From Flavobacteriaceae bacterium (GTDB lineage Bacteria; Bacteroidota; Bacteroidia; Flavobacteriales; Flavobacteriaceae), in assembly GCA_947482805.1 (NCBI GenBank), contig CANKLK010000115.1, positions 1 through 6,654 of the forward strand: 6,654 nucleotides of DNA, read 5' to 3'. Below are positions 6,536 to 6,654 of this stretch, in pieces. Each line of letters begins with the position of its first letter. Position 1 is the first letter of the stretch. The position numbers and the translations under genes are program-made. A model generated the notes under the pieces. The model was not told the origin of the DNA, did no database searches, and was given only the letters and a program-made list of their open reading frames with translations.

Positions 6536-6554
6536 GAATGTCCACAGGACATTC
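6536..6554. repeat. Perfect 19-bp palindrome between hemB and the cytochrome c gene
   Basis: The minus strand reads GAATGTCC-TGT-GGACATTC: two perfect 8-bp arms around 3 bases. It is 12 bp after the hemB stop and 19 bp before the cytochrome c ATG. Downstream on the minus strand come GGGG, CATTA and seven T (6520-6526). The T run is 9 nt past the stem rather than next to it, so this is a poor fit to a standard terminator. It could be a weak terminator or attenuator after hemB, a dispersed intergenic palindrome, or a dyad operator for the cytochrome gene. Confidence 0.6.
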
Positions 6555-6565
6555 TCCTCTTAATA

Positions 6566-6654
6566 TCAATTATTCAATAAAACAGCCGCTTCTTTGGCAA
6601 AATAGGTCGAAATCAAACTTGCTCCTGCTCTTTTGATGCACATTAATTGTTCCA
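6566..6654 (-). CDS. hemB: Delta-aminolevulinic acid dehydratase (porphobilinogen synthase), C-terminal end (partial)
   Basis: The minus strand is open from the window edge to TGA at 6566-6568 and encodes the last 28 residues of a protein that starts beyond the window. The segment IKRAGASLISTYFAKEAA matches the conserved C-terminus of HemB (usual form IKRAGAD.I.TYFA.E.A). HemB condenses two 5-aminolevulinate molecules to porphobilinogen, the second common step of haem synthesis, in the cytoplasm. Catalytic lysines and metal ligands lie outside the window. The next gene on the same strand encodes a haem-binding cytochrome c. Confidence 0.88.
   Translation of the reverse strand, partial: EQLMCIKRAGASLISTYFAKEAAVLLNN

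Noticed and set aside
6520..6554. Standard rho-independent terminator after hemB
   Set aside because: The stem is good but the T run begins 9 nt after it, so I list the palindrome without calling it a terminator.
6424..6636. Plus-strand open frame of 70 codons across the cytochrome c / hemB gap
   Set aside because: It is antisense to the signal peptide region of the cytochrome c gene and to the hemB end, both recognisable on the minus strand.
1..6654. CRISPR array, tRNA or rRNA gene, insertion sequence or phage genes
   Set aside because: I saw no regularly spaced direct repeats, no tRNA-like cloverleaf sequence, no transposase or integrase motifs and no sharp change in base composition. Nothing supports a defence or mobile system here.

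Overview
The window looks like chromosomal DNA of a Flavobacteriaceae member, probably Flavobacterium or a close relative. The DNA is AT-rich and the starts lack clear Shine-Dalgarno sequences. One gene encodes a secreted protease with a type IX secretion (T9SS) C-terminal sorting domain, which is specific to Bacteroidota. The other proteins also have a flavobacterial character. The species call is inference; no rRNA or tRNA is present to anchor it.

Layout. Positions 1-150 (+) hold the 3' end of a 3-oxoacid CoA-transferase subunit B gene. It overlaps tail to tail by 11 bp with a small minus-strand gene of unknown function (140-529). That gene follows, 19 bp downstream on the same strand, a gene for a fused SpmA-SpmB type membrane protein (549-1988), so the two look like one transcription unit. 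A 195-bp AT-rich divergent spacer (1989-2183) separates this unit from a large plus-strand gene for a secreted subtilisin-like protease (2184-5129). A strong symmetrical hairpin terminator (5137-5166) serves both this gene and the convergent minus-strand gene for a DEDDy-type 3'-5' exonuclease (5165-5878).

The right end is all minus strand: the 3' end of hemB (6566-6654), a 48-bp gap with a perfect 19-bp palindrome, a small cytochrome c lipoprotein (6149-6517), a 270-bp gap, then the exonuclease. That gap is not empty. It holds an internally deleted remnant of an ogt-type O6-alkylguanine-DNA alkyltransferase gene (about 5950-6094). The N-terminal about 30 codons are joined out of frame to the last about 18 codons, with a further nonsense codon. 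It also holds a short structured repeat (6104-6147).

Functionally this is mostly housekeeping and surface or secretion material: ketoacid CoA transfer, haem synthesis, a haem protein, a DNA exonuclease and an exported protease. I see no clear undescribed multi-gene system. The best non-obvious signal is the ogt deletion remnant, which suggests loss of a DNA repair gene from a hemB - cytochrome c - ogt - exonuclease cluster.
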